Positions 22,830-33,108 are shown, counted from the first letter of the stretch. The stretch is DNA of 64,000 nt from Sipunculus nudus (GCA_026874595.1 CM049307.1:79894643-79958642), one strand, 5' to 3'. Notes: generated by a model from the sequence alone, not told the origin. Numbers and translations: made by a program.

Positions 22830-23030
22830 TCAGCTGACTATTAGTCATCAGAGCTTTAGTCATGATCCATTGTCCGTCGGTTGTCCGTCCGTCCGTTAGA
22901 CTGGCACGTTTTGAAACCATTAGACCTACGAATCCAAAATTCGCCATAATGTTAGATGTCCCAAGGATCTCCTACCAAGCCAAAAACTAGGTCTCTGTGA
23001 CTTCGTTCCTTTGAGAAATTAATCTTTGCA
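22830..23030 (+). mobile_element. Pearl-like element, short copy
   Basis: Hairpin head at 22832, GTCCGTCC microsatellite at 22870-22898 and a short piece of core (CCAAGGATCTCC, AACTAGGTCTCTGTGAC). It is truncated after one partial unit. Confidence 0.6.
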
Positions 23031-23336
23031 ATTTAAACATAAGTGTCATCGTCCCCTTGCCATGTGAGTATGTATTAGGAAAATATTTGCTTGTTAGTCC
23101 CAGAACCTAGAAGTTCTGTAACATATATTGAGTATTCCAATGTGTATATTAGGAAAAATGGGAAACTTTTATTGGGAGGTGAAGTCAGTAGAATTTTATT
23201 CTCGGAATCAATATGTACATTAGTATTTCTGTAAAATAAACTGTTGAATGATTACCAGCGATCTCTACCACAAACTTGGTCAGATAATGGTTAAACCATA
23301 TGGTTAAACTTCAGATTTGCCCTTTTTTCATTACAG

Positions 23337-23675
23337 GGAATCGCAGAAACTGACATTGACAGACATCTGGTTTCAAGCCCTGGACCTGCTCCAAGAGCAG
23401 CCCTGTTTGTGGATGACTCAAACAATCTGATGGAGGCCGCCCTGCTAGCCGATGGAATCTCTATTTTTACAAAGACCAGTTCAGTCATCCAGACACTCCA
23501 CTCCCTTATTATGTTTTATTACATTTCTGATATAAATTACCCTCGCATTTACTCCCAGTTATTAGGTATCTTTCAACATTATGTTCTACAGGACAAGGTA
23601 GATTTTAAGGGTTATGGCAATAAATTTAGAAAGTTTCCATTGAGCTTAGAAGCCACCGGAAAATTTGATAAATAA
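23337..23675 (+). CDS. Probable 3'-terminal coding exon, family not recognised
   Basis: A strong acceptor (CCCTTTTTTCATTACAG at 23320-23336) is followed by 112 open codons and TAA at 23673-23675. The translation begins GIAETDIDRHLVSSPGPAP and continues with ALFVDDSNNLMEAALLADG, HSLIMFYYISDINYPRIYS and LLGIFQHYVLQDKVDF, ending GKFDK. It looks like ordinary conserved protein, with an alternating hydrophobic helix near the end, not like repeat DNA. Pearl-like elements flank it on both sides. I find no upstream exon in the window on this strand, so it is either the last exon of a gene with long introns or a stranded fragment. I do not assign a function. Confidence 0.5.
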   Translation, partial: GIAETDIDRHLVSSPGPAPRAALFVDDSNNLMEAALLADGISIFTKTSSVIQTLHSLIMFYYISDINYPRIYSQLLGIFQHYVLQDKVDFKGYGNKFRKFPLSLEATGKFDK

Positions 23676-23711
23676 TAATTCATCATGGCTAAGTCATGAT
23701 GCAAAGTTACA

Positions 23712-23880
23712 TTTTAGCTCAGATGACTGAAAGTCTTCTGAGCTATAGCAATGGGTCTTTGTCCTCTGTCATCTGTCTGTCCTTCACTCTGTCCATCCGT
23801 TAACTAAAGGGCACAAATCGCAATAGCAAGACCCAGAGAGTCCAAACTTCACATGCAGACAGTGCAAATTCTGGGTGTCT
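23712..23880 (+). mobile_element. Pearl-like element, head only
   Basis: Hairpin head (AGCTCAGATGACTGAAAGTC, whose downstream arm is AGTCTTCTGAGCT), then CTATAGCAATGGGTCTTTGT, a TGTCTGTCC-type microsatellite and GGGCACAAATCGCAA. It lacks core repeats and tail. Confidence 0.6.
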
Positions 23881-24237
23881 AGATTACTGAACTGTTTTTT
23901 TGTATAAACTATATTGTAACTGTGCTCTGAGAAATACTATGATATAAATTTCTGTCAAAAGCCTAATGTATATACTCTTTATATCAAGCTAATAGTAACA
24001 CAATGAAGTGGCCTGAAAGTGTTTGAATTATATATTGGCCTCGACATATCAGTTAAATACCAGGGTTAGTTAAGGATGAACACATTTTGTATACTTATAA
24101 CGCTTGCAGTAACTAAAAAGGTGGCTATAGATTGGGTTTGAATTTAATGTGGGCCTCAACATACAGTTAACATACAGATTTGAGTTGAATACCATTGTTT
24201 ATCCCTACATATAATCAGGAAATGTTTACATACAATT

Positions 24238-25292
24238 TTTAGCTCAGCTGACTTAAAGTCATCTGAGCTATAGTGATCACTCTTTGTCCGGTGTCCGTCT
24301 GTCTGTCTGTCTGTCCGTCCGTTAACCAGGCACAAATCGTAATCGCTGGTTCTGGAATCTTTTAATTTCAGATCTTGGGAGGTCCATGAAAAATCTCCTT
24401 GGAAACCAAAAATCAGGTCTCTGTTACACATGACTTCTCAGTTGTGGGGCTCCGAAGTACCCCCCAGAATAATGCAAAATCTGATACAAAAGCTCAAGTA
24501 TCTAAACAACTAATGCATTGATCACCATGATTCTTTGCATGTATATTGATCATGGAGTGTTTCATCAGTTCCTGCAGACTAGTGGCGCCACCTGTATTTT
24601 TTTACTTTTTACGATTTTTTCCCCTCTTTTTGAGACCTTGAAAGATTTGGTCATCTGTTAACAGGACACAAATCATAACGACTAGACCTAGAATCTTCTT
24701 TCTTGACATGCAGGGAGGCCCACGAAAAGTCTTCTGGGAAACCTGAGATTAGGTCTCTGTTATCTATGTCCTTCAAGCAATGGGGCTCCGAAGTATCACC
24801 CAGAATAATGCTAAATTTGATATAAAAGCTCAAGTATCAGAACAACTAATGCATTGATCACCATGATTCTTTGCATGGATATTGATCATGGAATGTGTCA
24901 TATGTTTCTGCAGACTGGTGGCGCCACCTATATTTTTTTATTTTTTCGATTTTTTTCTCTATTTATAAGACCTTTAATTAAAGATGCAGTCTTCCGTTAC
25001 CAGGGCACAAACCACTGGATCTGTAATCTTCTAACTTGACATTCAGGGTGATCCATGAAAAGTCCCCTTTGAATCCTGAAATTTGGTCTCTGTTACCCGG
25101 CCATACCAAATTGATATATTTCTCAGGAATGGCTGGATGGATTGTTATCAATGTGTGCTTATGGGTCTTAATGAACTTTAGCTAATATGCATGAATGATA
25201 ATGGAACCCTCATAATCTTAATTATTCGCCTGTGCAAGGACATTGTCAACATGTCAGTCGGCTTAGCGTCATGACTCAAGGGTCACTTGTTA
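24238..25292 (+). mobile_element. Pearl-like element, apparently complete
   Basis: This copy has both ends. The hairpin head at 24239-24270 is followed by CTGT(n)CCGTCC at 24296-24322. Three core units of ~335 bp follow, with the landmark TCTCTGTTACnCATG-type word at 24418, 24755 and 25087. The tail is GTCGGCTTAGCGTCATGACT, then AGGGTCACTTGTT, ending near 25292. It encodes no protein. The architecture of hairpin head, tetranucleotide microsatellite, tandem cores and palindromic tail matches pearl/HINE non-autonomous elements known from bivalves. Confidence 0.7.
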
Positions 25293-25589
25293 CAAGTTTG
25301 TTTTTTTTTCGTAATTTCTCAAGTAATCCTGGAAAATCTTTGTTATCTTGTATTGTCATTCATTATAGTCAGCAGTATTGAACAGTTTATAAGACACCTG
25401 TATGGGTCTCTTGTTTTGTGAGATTAAAATTACATTTAAGAAAAACTCGTTTTTAAGTTTTATATTACCGTGTATGTGATAGATATATGAATGTTGAATA
25501 TTAATGGCACTGAAGTTGTGGTCACCAGAGAGACATTCAGGATTTTTATTGTGTCATGCATACTGATCATATGCTCTCCAAGCTGCTGC
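25293..25589. other. Non-coding stretch
   Basis: No gene or repeat recognised. Confidence 0.4.
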
Positions 25590-25907
25590 ATGGACAATTC
25601 GGACGATGAGTCTGTAGACACCCGGCATGAAGTCGCGAAATGCTTTCCGTTGAAGACGCCTTCCAGAAAGACCCTAGGCGCTTCCTGCTAAAGACGCTAG
25701 ACGCCTTCTGTAAAGACACCTCCCTAAAGACACTAGAGACATGTCTTACTAAAGGCGCCACAGAGAGCTCCCACAAAGACGCTAGACACGTCCCGTCCAA
25801 AGACGCTGGACACCTCTTGTCCAAAGACACTAGACGCGTCTTAAAAGTGTCACAGGCTATGTGTCTTTATATAAGACGTGTCTAAGCCTAAAATTATTTA
25901 GAGTGTA
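25590..25907. mobile_element. MITE-like element rich in AAAGACRC/GTGTCTT
   Basis: About ten AAAGACGC or AAAGACAC words lie in tandem at 25650-25835. The right end reads GTGTCTTTATATAAGACGTG, then TTATTTAGAGTGTA at 25893-25906, the inverse of the left end of the 19449 element. ORFs across it are repeat artefacts. The left boundary is unclear. Confidence 0.5.
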
Positions 25908-28201
25908 ATATCAAACAAAATTGACAATACTGGTATTTTTTTTAATCTGTGGCCAATCAAAGACATGTTGTCCTATTGCTTCTTGAGGACTGCTTGGAGG
26001 GTTATTTTAGGCTTCATTGTCTTCGGGCCAGGGTGGTTAAAAAAGGAGATACACAAGGAAAGCCCCCATTTTCTTGGTCTAGTTTGACTGAATAAACAAC
26101 AAACTAAGATAATAAAGTTTAATATCAGAATTTATTTTCAAAGTTTTCTAAAAAAGGCCCAGACTTCAGGTGTTTTATTTATGTTATATAGGAAAATTAA
26201 ATACAGCTACGTGTCCTTCACAAAAACATTGATGTTTTGCATTGCTTTGCAACCACATGACGTGTCACATGACGAGTGCACCTGAACTCATCAGCCCGGC
26301 GAGATAAGCTGTTAGAGGTAATATTCAACATTTTCGGTCATGACTAACGAAAAACATCTTACAAAATAGCTTTAAAACGCAGTATACCGGTTGGGCCACA
26401 TGGCTTTACCCTGGGGGTGGGGGGGGGGGGGGGGGGAGATGCCCATAAGGCCGTGTAAAAACCCCTTCCCTGGGCGACCGGTCATATTGCATGTCCAAAA
26501 ATTGGTATATTTTTAAAACTATTCGCGAAATTCCTGGGAATATGCCCAACCATGATGATGACGACGGGCAATTTGAAATAAGCCACTTGTGCCACCACTC
26601 TCTATGCACAAACCCCTAGCATCTGGTCAGAGAGACACGTGCTGTAAACCGGAGTAGGCTGCACTGCAAAAATCAGGGACAATACAGCCAGTGACTGAAC
26701 CTAGAATCTATTTTGTTGACATGACGGGAGTCCCATGGTAAGTCTCCTTGGAACCCAGAAATTAGGTCTCTGTTACCCATATCCTTCAAGCTAGAAATGT
26801 CATTTTTTAATTGAAGAAACAACAATAGACACTGATCATTTTATTAATCATGTTGGATGCCGGTAATGAAAGCCTTAGACGACTAGACGCTGATGCGGCC
26901 GAGCGACGGTACCTCTGCATGCATGGTTTCGGGCAAAAGTACTGTGTGATGTTCGGAACAAACGGATAACTGCATCCTGTTAACAAGGCAAATCAATCAT
27001 ATAACTGTATCCCGTTAATGGCGGACCAAACATTAAGAGCTTAACCGTGCGACAGAGTCAACCTAGTGAGACATCGGGCATGGTGATCAGACACGGTCAG
27101 CTGAGCACAATTTGAGCGGGCACCCAGTTACTGTGGCCTCGTTATGGAGATGCACTGGTCCCAGCTGGAGTGGAAACGGGGTTTCTTCTGAACAAACGAT
27201 ATATCGATCTCTAGAGCCGGCACTTGCTCTAATAACCTAGTAATGCATGACTTCATTTGATGGACCCAGGTTGAATTATCCCGAAGAAATCTATCGAGAT
27301 TTATCTAAATATTTTCACCCACGATTCAGATAAGTCAAACGATATTTTAGTTGTTGTGTCATTGAGCCAAGACTATTTTTTTATTGAATGAGTCTTAAGG
27401 ATATTAAATTCCATCGAATGTTTCCCGAACAATCTTTGGCTTATTTTCAGATCTGTTCACAAATGAGTTCTGATAAAATGCATAAACAGGAACGATTAAT
27501 CCACGAAAGTTTTAACCGAATGAATAGTGTTTAAGGCCAAAACCACGAAAGGTAAAACCTGAATCCAAAGTATATTTAATAAGACTGCCAAATCTTTATA
27601 CTAATAGTAATAGTTATAGTAATAACTGCAGCACTTAATTGCCTTTAGTTATAAATTATTATTTTTATATCATTTTATTATTTTTATACCCTCTGCGCAT
27701 GCGCTACTGTGATGACTGCTTTTTATTTCTGCTCTGCATTTTGCCGATGTTTTAGTTGATTAAACCTAAAACAGCCCAGGTTTTACTCCATACATGGACT
27801 TTACAATACCGGGACAATATACACTTATTACCGGGTGAGTTTTATATGATTATTTAAAATCACAGAGATATAGTTCAAGTCAGATCGCACCAAAAACAGA
27901 GAAAACCAAGATGGCAACCAAGTAAATAAACTGGTCAGTGTATTCTGATATCAAGATATTTATTATTTATGACTTATGATATCAGATACATCAGTTAAAA
28001 CATCAACCAAATGTTATCCATGAGTGTATAACTCGTGTATTTTAGACTTTAATCAGATATAAGGATATTTGTAGGCTATCAGCATTTGTTATACACATCA
28101 CAAAGGAACTATTGCGTCGTCTATTCAAGCCTGTTGACAACACCTGTGACGCCTAATCCCGCATATTCACCTCCACGACGTCATTCACGGCGTCAATCAC
28201 A
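25908..28201. other. Mostly non-coding; pearl-like scraps; promoter-like motifs
   Basis: Poly-G lies at about 26412-26437. A pearl-like core scrap (CCTAGAATCT, CTCCTTGGAACCCAGAAATT, TCTCTGTTACCCATATCC) lies at 26699-26795. A palindromic TGCGCATGCGC (NRF-1-like) at 27697-27707 and CCAAGATGGCAACC (YY1-like) at about 27908-27921 could mark a promoter, but no gene can be tied to them. Confidence 0.4.
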
Positions 28202-28608
28202 ATGAGGGTTGGCTCGTCAGAGCCTGAACAGGGGATCATGAACGACTCCCTCATTCGCGCTGCAAGACTCAAAAGGGACTCCGTGGAGCCTTCACTATTA
28301 AAAGCCCATGGCGATCTTTGTGAGCAAAATAAAGCTGAGTGGATGAAAAAAGTAAAGAAAATGACTTTACATGAAACCTTCATAATTACCAAAAACAAAT
28401 GTCTACGAGATATCCGTGGAAACTTTCAAAATTAAATAATGCTCCGGATGAGATTAAAAATTGCGATAGTTGGCCCATGGCAAAAGGAATAACCAATACC
28501 GTGAATGAACGGAAGCAGGCATTAACAAAGTCTAGAGCAAATGATGATTCTTCTGCAGCCAGTCGACGTAAGTCAAAGAATACTCGGGAGAATACTGGGG
28601 AGTGGTAG
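28202..28608 (+). CDS. Possible coding segment, not recognised
   Basis: From ATG 28202 a 77-codon frame reads MNDSLIRAARLKRDSVEPSL and EWMKKVKKMTLHETFI. A second frame overlapping from about 28399 reads RYPWKLSKLNNAPDEI, then TNTVNERKQALTKSR, and stops at 28608. The charged, low-bias composition looks like real protein and the frame switch near 28400 would be an indel. It lacks the G-rich skew that begins at 28860, so it is probably separate from the gene that follows. Chance is possible. Confidence 0.3.
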
Positions 28609-28859
28609 GAGGAGAGGCAGAGAGGAGGCCAAACGGGAGACGGATGTTGGCCGGTCTGCGGTGGACAGACGACACACAAAACCAGGACCGCGCCACCCCC
28701 GGCTCCCGTTCAAGATCAAGATCAAGATCCCTGCTGGCTACCAACAACAGTGGAAGACCTACTCTTGAAAGAGATGAGGAAAGTTGAAGAAGAGGATTGG
28801 CCAGGGCCATTTTCTGAGAAACTTGGAATATCAAGAAATTTGATAAGTTGTCTTTGTGA

Positions 28860-29507
28860 TGGGGGGGGGGGGGGTTCTTCTGTGTGTGAGTGAGAATGAA
28901 TTGACGAATGGGTTTGTGATGGAGGTGTACGGGTGTGTGATGGAATGTAGGAGTGAGTTGCATGTTGTGAGGTGCCTTGGCAGGTTGATGGGATATGAGA
29001 ATGTGGATGACTGGATGAGTGTGCGTGCGTTTCATTACTGGTATGGGAAATGTAAGTCTGAGTTGAAAGGTATGAGGCATGAGTTTCTGAATGGTGTGTT
29101 TCATTTGCCGGGGAGTGGAATGTGGGGGGGGGGGGGGGGGAGTGGGGATTGTCTGTGTGTGCAGAGTGGAATGGAGGGGAGTGGGGATAGAGTGTGTGTG
29201 CAGAGAGGAATGGAGGGGAGTGAGGATAGTGTGTGTGCGGAGTGGAATGGGGGGGGGGGGGGGGGGAGGGAGTGAGCTTGAGGGTCGGGTGGGGACAGTG
29301 TCAGGTCGTGAGAGCGGTGTGAAGGTTATGTACGAGCGGGAGAAGGAGCTGGTTGAGATGGTGAGAAAGTTGAAGATGGATGTAAGTATGAAAGAAAGGA
29401 GAGTGTTTGATGTGAGAAACTTTAGAAAGAAACTTGCGAGAGGAGATAGTATGATTGCAGAGTTGAATGAGAGGGATGGCCGAATTTTTAAATTGAGGCC
29501 AGGTTGA
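28860..29507 (+). pseudogene. Transposase-like gene, N-terminal and coiled-coil part
   Basis: The plus strand becomes very G-rich and C-poor at a poly-G run (28860-28874). Open frames read VSENELTNGFVMEVYGCVM and VRAFHYWYGKCKSELKG, then after two poly-G runs (29125-29140 and 29250-29267) EKELVEMVRKLKMDV and DVRNFRKKLARGDS, entering a coiled coil. The frame changes at the G runs, which suggests replication slippage. Codons favour GTG, AGT, GAG, TGT and AGA. The region lies immediately upstream of, and shares composition with, the recognisable part at 29500-32944. The exact start is unknown. Confidence 0.5.
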
Positions 29508-30488
29508 GTGAATGTGAGGGTGAGCGTGTGAGACTAGAGAGTGAGCTTGATGACCTGTATGTGGATGCATGTGTGGAAGTGAATGAACAGTGTGAAAGGT
29601 ACGCATGTCTAAGAAGTAAGTATGACGCTGCAAGAAAGGCACTCTGTTATAGGAGTGCCTGTGAAAGTGTACAGTGTGTGAATGACAAGCTGGTTTGCCT
29701 GAGTGAGAGAGTGCGTGATTTGGAGAATGAGAAATGTATGTTGGAAGAGAGGTTGGAAGATTTTGTGCGGAGTGACTGTGTGCGTTTTTTTTTCATGGAG
29801 GAAAGTATACGAGTGAGATCAGAGGAGTGTATATGGAGCTGATTGGTATGGGTGTGAGTGCGAGCAAGTGTGAGTCGATTGTGACATGTGTGATTGAAGG
29901 TCTGGGAAAGAGTGTGGATAGATTGCCGAGAGAGACGTGTGCTGAGAGAATGGTGTATGAATGTAGAGCGCTGGCATGGATGCAGTTGAGTGAATGTTTA
30001 GAGAGTGGGAATGTGACTTTGATGAGTGATGGAACGACAAAGTATGGCAGACATTATGAAAGTTTGGGTGTAAGAACAGCGGCTGATGAAAGTCTGACTC
30101 TGGGTGTGAGAGATGTTGCGAGTGAGGATGCTGAAAGCCTGTTGTGTGTGCTGCGTGAGATTTTGATGGATGTGGCTAGCATGAAAGGAGGAGATGTGGG
30201 TAAGCGTGTGCAGGGCATGATTGTTAGCATGAAGAAAACTAAGAGTGATAGGGCTGCTGCAGGTAAGAAGTTTTGTGAGTTTTTGTATGACTACAGGAGA
30301 GATGTGTTGCCGCATGTGTTGAATGAATGGAATGGGATGAGTGACAGTGAGCGTGAGAGATTTGTAAGTATGAATAATTTTTTTGTGGCCTCCACTACCT
30401 TGTTGGTTTAGCTGATCAGGCCGGTGTGCATGTGGGAGAGTTTGATATTTGGTGAGAGTGCGGTGGGTGCTGTTGCGAAATGATGTAA
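29500..30488 (+). pseudogene. Transposase-like gene, coiled coil and putative catalytic core
   Basis: A coiled coil (RLESELDDLYVD, then VRDLENEKCMLEERLEDF) runs in one frame to a T-run at 29787-29794. There it shifts to GGKYTSEIRGVYMELIG and LMSDGTTKYGRHYESLGVR (Asp codon 30028-30030), then LTLGVRDVASEDAESLL, KKTKSDRAAAGKKFCEFLY (Asp codon 30247-30249), VLPHVLNEWNGMS and MNNFF. One missing T at 30378-30384 pushes the frame off CGLHYLVGLADQA. The set SD-T-T-K-x-G, S-D-R-A and NNFF-CGLH recurs in uncharacterised multi-copy mollusc and cnidarian proteins. It resembles a DDE-type nuclease core with a C/H pair, but that is my inference. Confidence 0.6.
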
Positions 30489-31151
30489 AGGTGGTTTTCC
30501 ATAAGTGCGTAGTGCGTATCCGTAGTCCGCATGCGTAGTCCGTATGCGTAGTCCGTATCCGCAGAGTTCGTTTTCCATAAGTACGTATATGCGTAGTGCG
30601 TACTCCGTATTGATATGTGCTCGATAGCTGAAGTTTATCTTTTTTTGCAAGCCATTTCACCATATATTTATTATACATTTGTATATATTAGCATCAAAAG
30701 TTAAACAATAAAATAAAAATAATAACATTTTTAAAAGATCTTAATAAATAATATTTATACGCGACTGCGATGTGTACGCTTCAATCATCTAAAAACATGT
30801 CTGTGATAAAGAAAGGAAAACATAATTCAGCCATTTGCCAATATGTTGGGTTTATGGAAAACTAATGCCAGAAATGACATTCATACCAGTTGAAAATAGA
30901 GACTGTGCATACAGCACGGCCTGAATGGGGAAAACTCTTTGCTAAACCTGAAATCTACACGATGATTGGTATGCGTAGTGCGCAAAAATCGATCCCAGCA
31001 GCGTGGGGATACGGACTACGCATACGTACTACGCATGCGGATGAATGGAAACGGCCCAGTTAAAAAGTCTACAAAGCGATTTTTGCGGACTACGCAGCGG
31101 ACAACGCATAAGGACTACGGATACGGACTACGCACTTATGGAAAAGCACCT
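30489..31151. mobile_element. MITE with TAA target duplication inside the transposase-like gene
   Basis: The left end AGGTGGTTTTCCATAAGTGC and the right end (complement) AGGTGCTTTTCCATAAGTGC are terminal inverted repeats of about 40 bp, including CGTATCCGTAGTCC. Multiple GTAGTCCG(T/C)AT(G/C)C subterminal repeats lie inside both ends. TAA flanks both sides (30486-30488 and 31152-31154). A 3-bp TWA duplication points to the PIF/Harbinger superfamily. No protein is encoded. Its base composition lacks the host gene's G skew, so it arrived after that gene. Confidence 0.85.
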
Positions 31152-32944
31152 TAAGAGTGAGAAGAGCGGGAGTGGAACTGTACGTATGGTCAGAAAGGTA
31201 TGCAAGGCTGTGCAAGATAGAGGGCGTGAGAAGAGTGGAAAGCCTGTGTGGTTTCGTGAGTTTGGACGTGTGAGAGATGGGAAGGGGCATATACCCCTTG
31301 CACCATTCAGAGGGAACAGATTTAATATACTGTTCCATAATGGTGCAGGGGTATAAGCTCTTTACCCCTTGTTGTGCGAATGTTTTGAGTGCGTGAAAGA
31401 TGAGAACCTGTTGATAAAAGCGGAGCATGCTGACCTGGGTGTGGAGCAGTTTGTGTGTGGAGTGCGTTCTTTGGGGCTGATTGACAAGTTGCTGACTGGG
31501 TCGTTGTGGAGAGTGAGTGAGAGTGAGACGAACATGAGTGGACTGAATGCTAGGTTTGAAAGGTTACTGGTGTGTTTACACAAATGGGCTCAGGATGCAA
31601 GTAGTTTGATGAAAGGATCAGAGTGTTTGTATGAGGATGTCAGTGTCAGAAAGGACTGGGGGTATGATGCTTTGGCGAAAGAGTGTGAGAATGATCGTAT
31701 GACTGGCATCTTTCTTCAGTAAGACCCAGAAGTTGCTTCAAGATCAGTTACGAGGTGGAGTGAATGCTTATCTGAGTGAGAGAATGAGTGAGACTGCCAG
31801 TGTGCCCATGACGAATGTAGGGTGTAAAAGAGATTTTGGTATGCTAGATGACCTGATGCGTGAAAGACCGAATAAATGTACGTGTGCAATGGAGGGTGTC
31901 ATTATGTTTCGAAGGAATGACACCCGGAGTTGGCTGAGGAGTATGGGTGATGATCAGTTGAGAGAGCAAGTAGAGCGAGCGAGGCGTAGTGTGAAAGAGC
32001 AGGTGAGTGAGTTTCGGAAGAGTAGAGCGGTTGTGGGTGCAAGAAGAGCGGAGAAAATGAGGGAGAAACGGTATGTGCAGGAGAGAAAGGAGTTACGTGA
32101 CATAGTGAAAGCAGAGGATTTTAATGTGGAGTTGAATGAGTTCGGGGGTTGGTTGATAAGTGAGAGAGAGGTGGATGAAAGGTTGTGTGAATGCAGGGTT
32201 GACAGAAGGAATCTTGCGGTTGAGGTGCAAATGTGTTTTCGAAAACGTGTTGAAGTGTGTGAATGTGGATGGATGTCTGAATTTCAGAACGGGAGGTCGT
32301 ATGTATACGTATGATAAGCTTGTGGTGAATTTGAAGAAGGTTGTGAGCATGAGTAGTGAGGACCGCGAGAATGTGAAGTGTGCAGATGTTTCGTTTACTG
32401 GTGTGTGTGTGTGTGCCTGATTGTGAGCTTGATGATGAGAAAGAGAAGTTTTTGACAGTTGCTGAGAATGAGTGTGTGAATGAAGGTAGGAGAATGTGTA
32501 AGCTAGATTTGCCTTTTATTCACTGTGTGGATGATTTTCTGGGGAAGGTGATCGAAAGATGAGTCTGAGTGGGAGAGATGTTGTGTGAATGAGGTGAAAG
32601 AATGTGTTGTTGGGAGTGAGCGGTTGTTTGTTGGGGTTTTGAGGATTATTGGTGGTGAATCGTATGAATGTGATTTAGTGAATGGTTTGAAATGTGGTGT
32701 TTTACGTTTGGCGAGTTTGGCGAGTTCAGATTTAGTTGGAATGAATGTTGAGCAGAGGTTTGTGGATGATGGGTGTGAAAGCTGGTGGAAGGGCAGAGTG
32801 CTGGATGTTGTTGGTAAGAAAGGTGGTAAGAGTCCCGAGTTTGTTGTTTTATATGAGGAGAGTGAGGCTGAGGATGGGGATGGGGAGTGGAGGTTTAGTT
32901 TGTTTGATGATTATATGTCTGGTGATTTGCGTGTGTTTTGGTAG
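31152..32944 (+). pseudogene. Transposase-like gene, C-terminal half with Tudor-like domain
   Basis: Past the MITE the protein resumes: SGSGTVRMVRKVCKAVQ, then IPLAPFRGNRFNILFHNGAG, a shift at 31352, LCECFECVKDENLLIKAEH, LGLIDKLLTGSLWRVSESE and KWAQDASSLM. Another shift near 31722 leads to LLQDQLRGGVNAYL, VPMTNVGCKRDFGMLDDL and a long Arg/Glu coiled coil with DTRSWL. Smaller frames at 32160-32562 connect to LVGMNVEQRFVDD, ESWWKGRVLDV, FVVLYEES and DDYMSGDLRVF, a Tudor/chromo-like end. The order matches the uncharacterised invertebrate family named above. At least four frameshifts in this half exclude a normal product. Confidence 0.62.
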
Positions 32945-33108
32945 TGGTTGTGTGCGTGTCTCTTATCAAGGGGGGGGGGGGTTGAGGAGAGAGAGGATGA
33001 AGATGAGGAGTAGAGGTTAGTTTGTGGTGATTATATGTCTGGCGATTTGGGTGTGTTTTGGTAATGGTTGTGTGTGTCTGTTGTCCCACCTGGGGGGGGG
33101 GGGGGGGA
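32890..33108 (+). repeat. ~120-bp tandem duplication at the gene's 3' end
   Basis: GATTATATGTCTGGTGATTT with GTGTGTTTTGGTAGTGGTTG at about 32910-32950 recurs with few changes at about 33028-33070. Each copy ends in a poly-G run (32970-32981 and 33092-33107). The duplication copies the last codons and stop. Confidence 0.8.

Noticed and set aside
28532-29104. 190-codon minus-strand open frame
   Set aside because: Low-complexity His/Pro/Thr translation of the complement of the G-rich strand and a GATCAA repeat.
29998-30678. 226-codon minus-strand open frame
   Set aside because: It is antisense to the transposase-like gene; the C-poor sense strand removes antisense stops. Its His/Thr/Ser-rich translation is an artefact.
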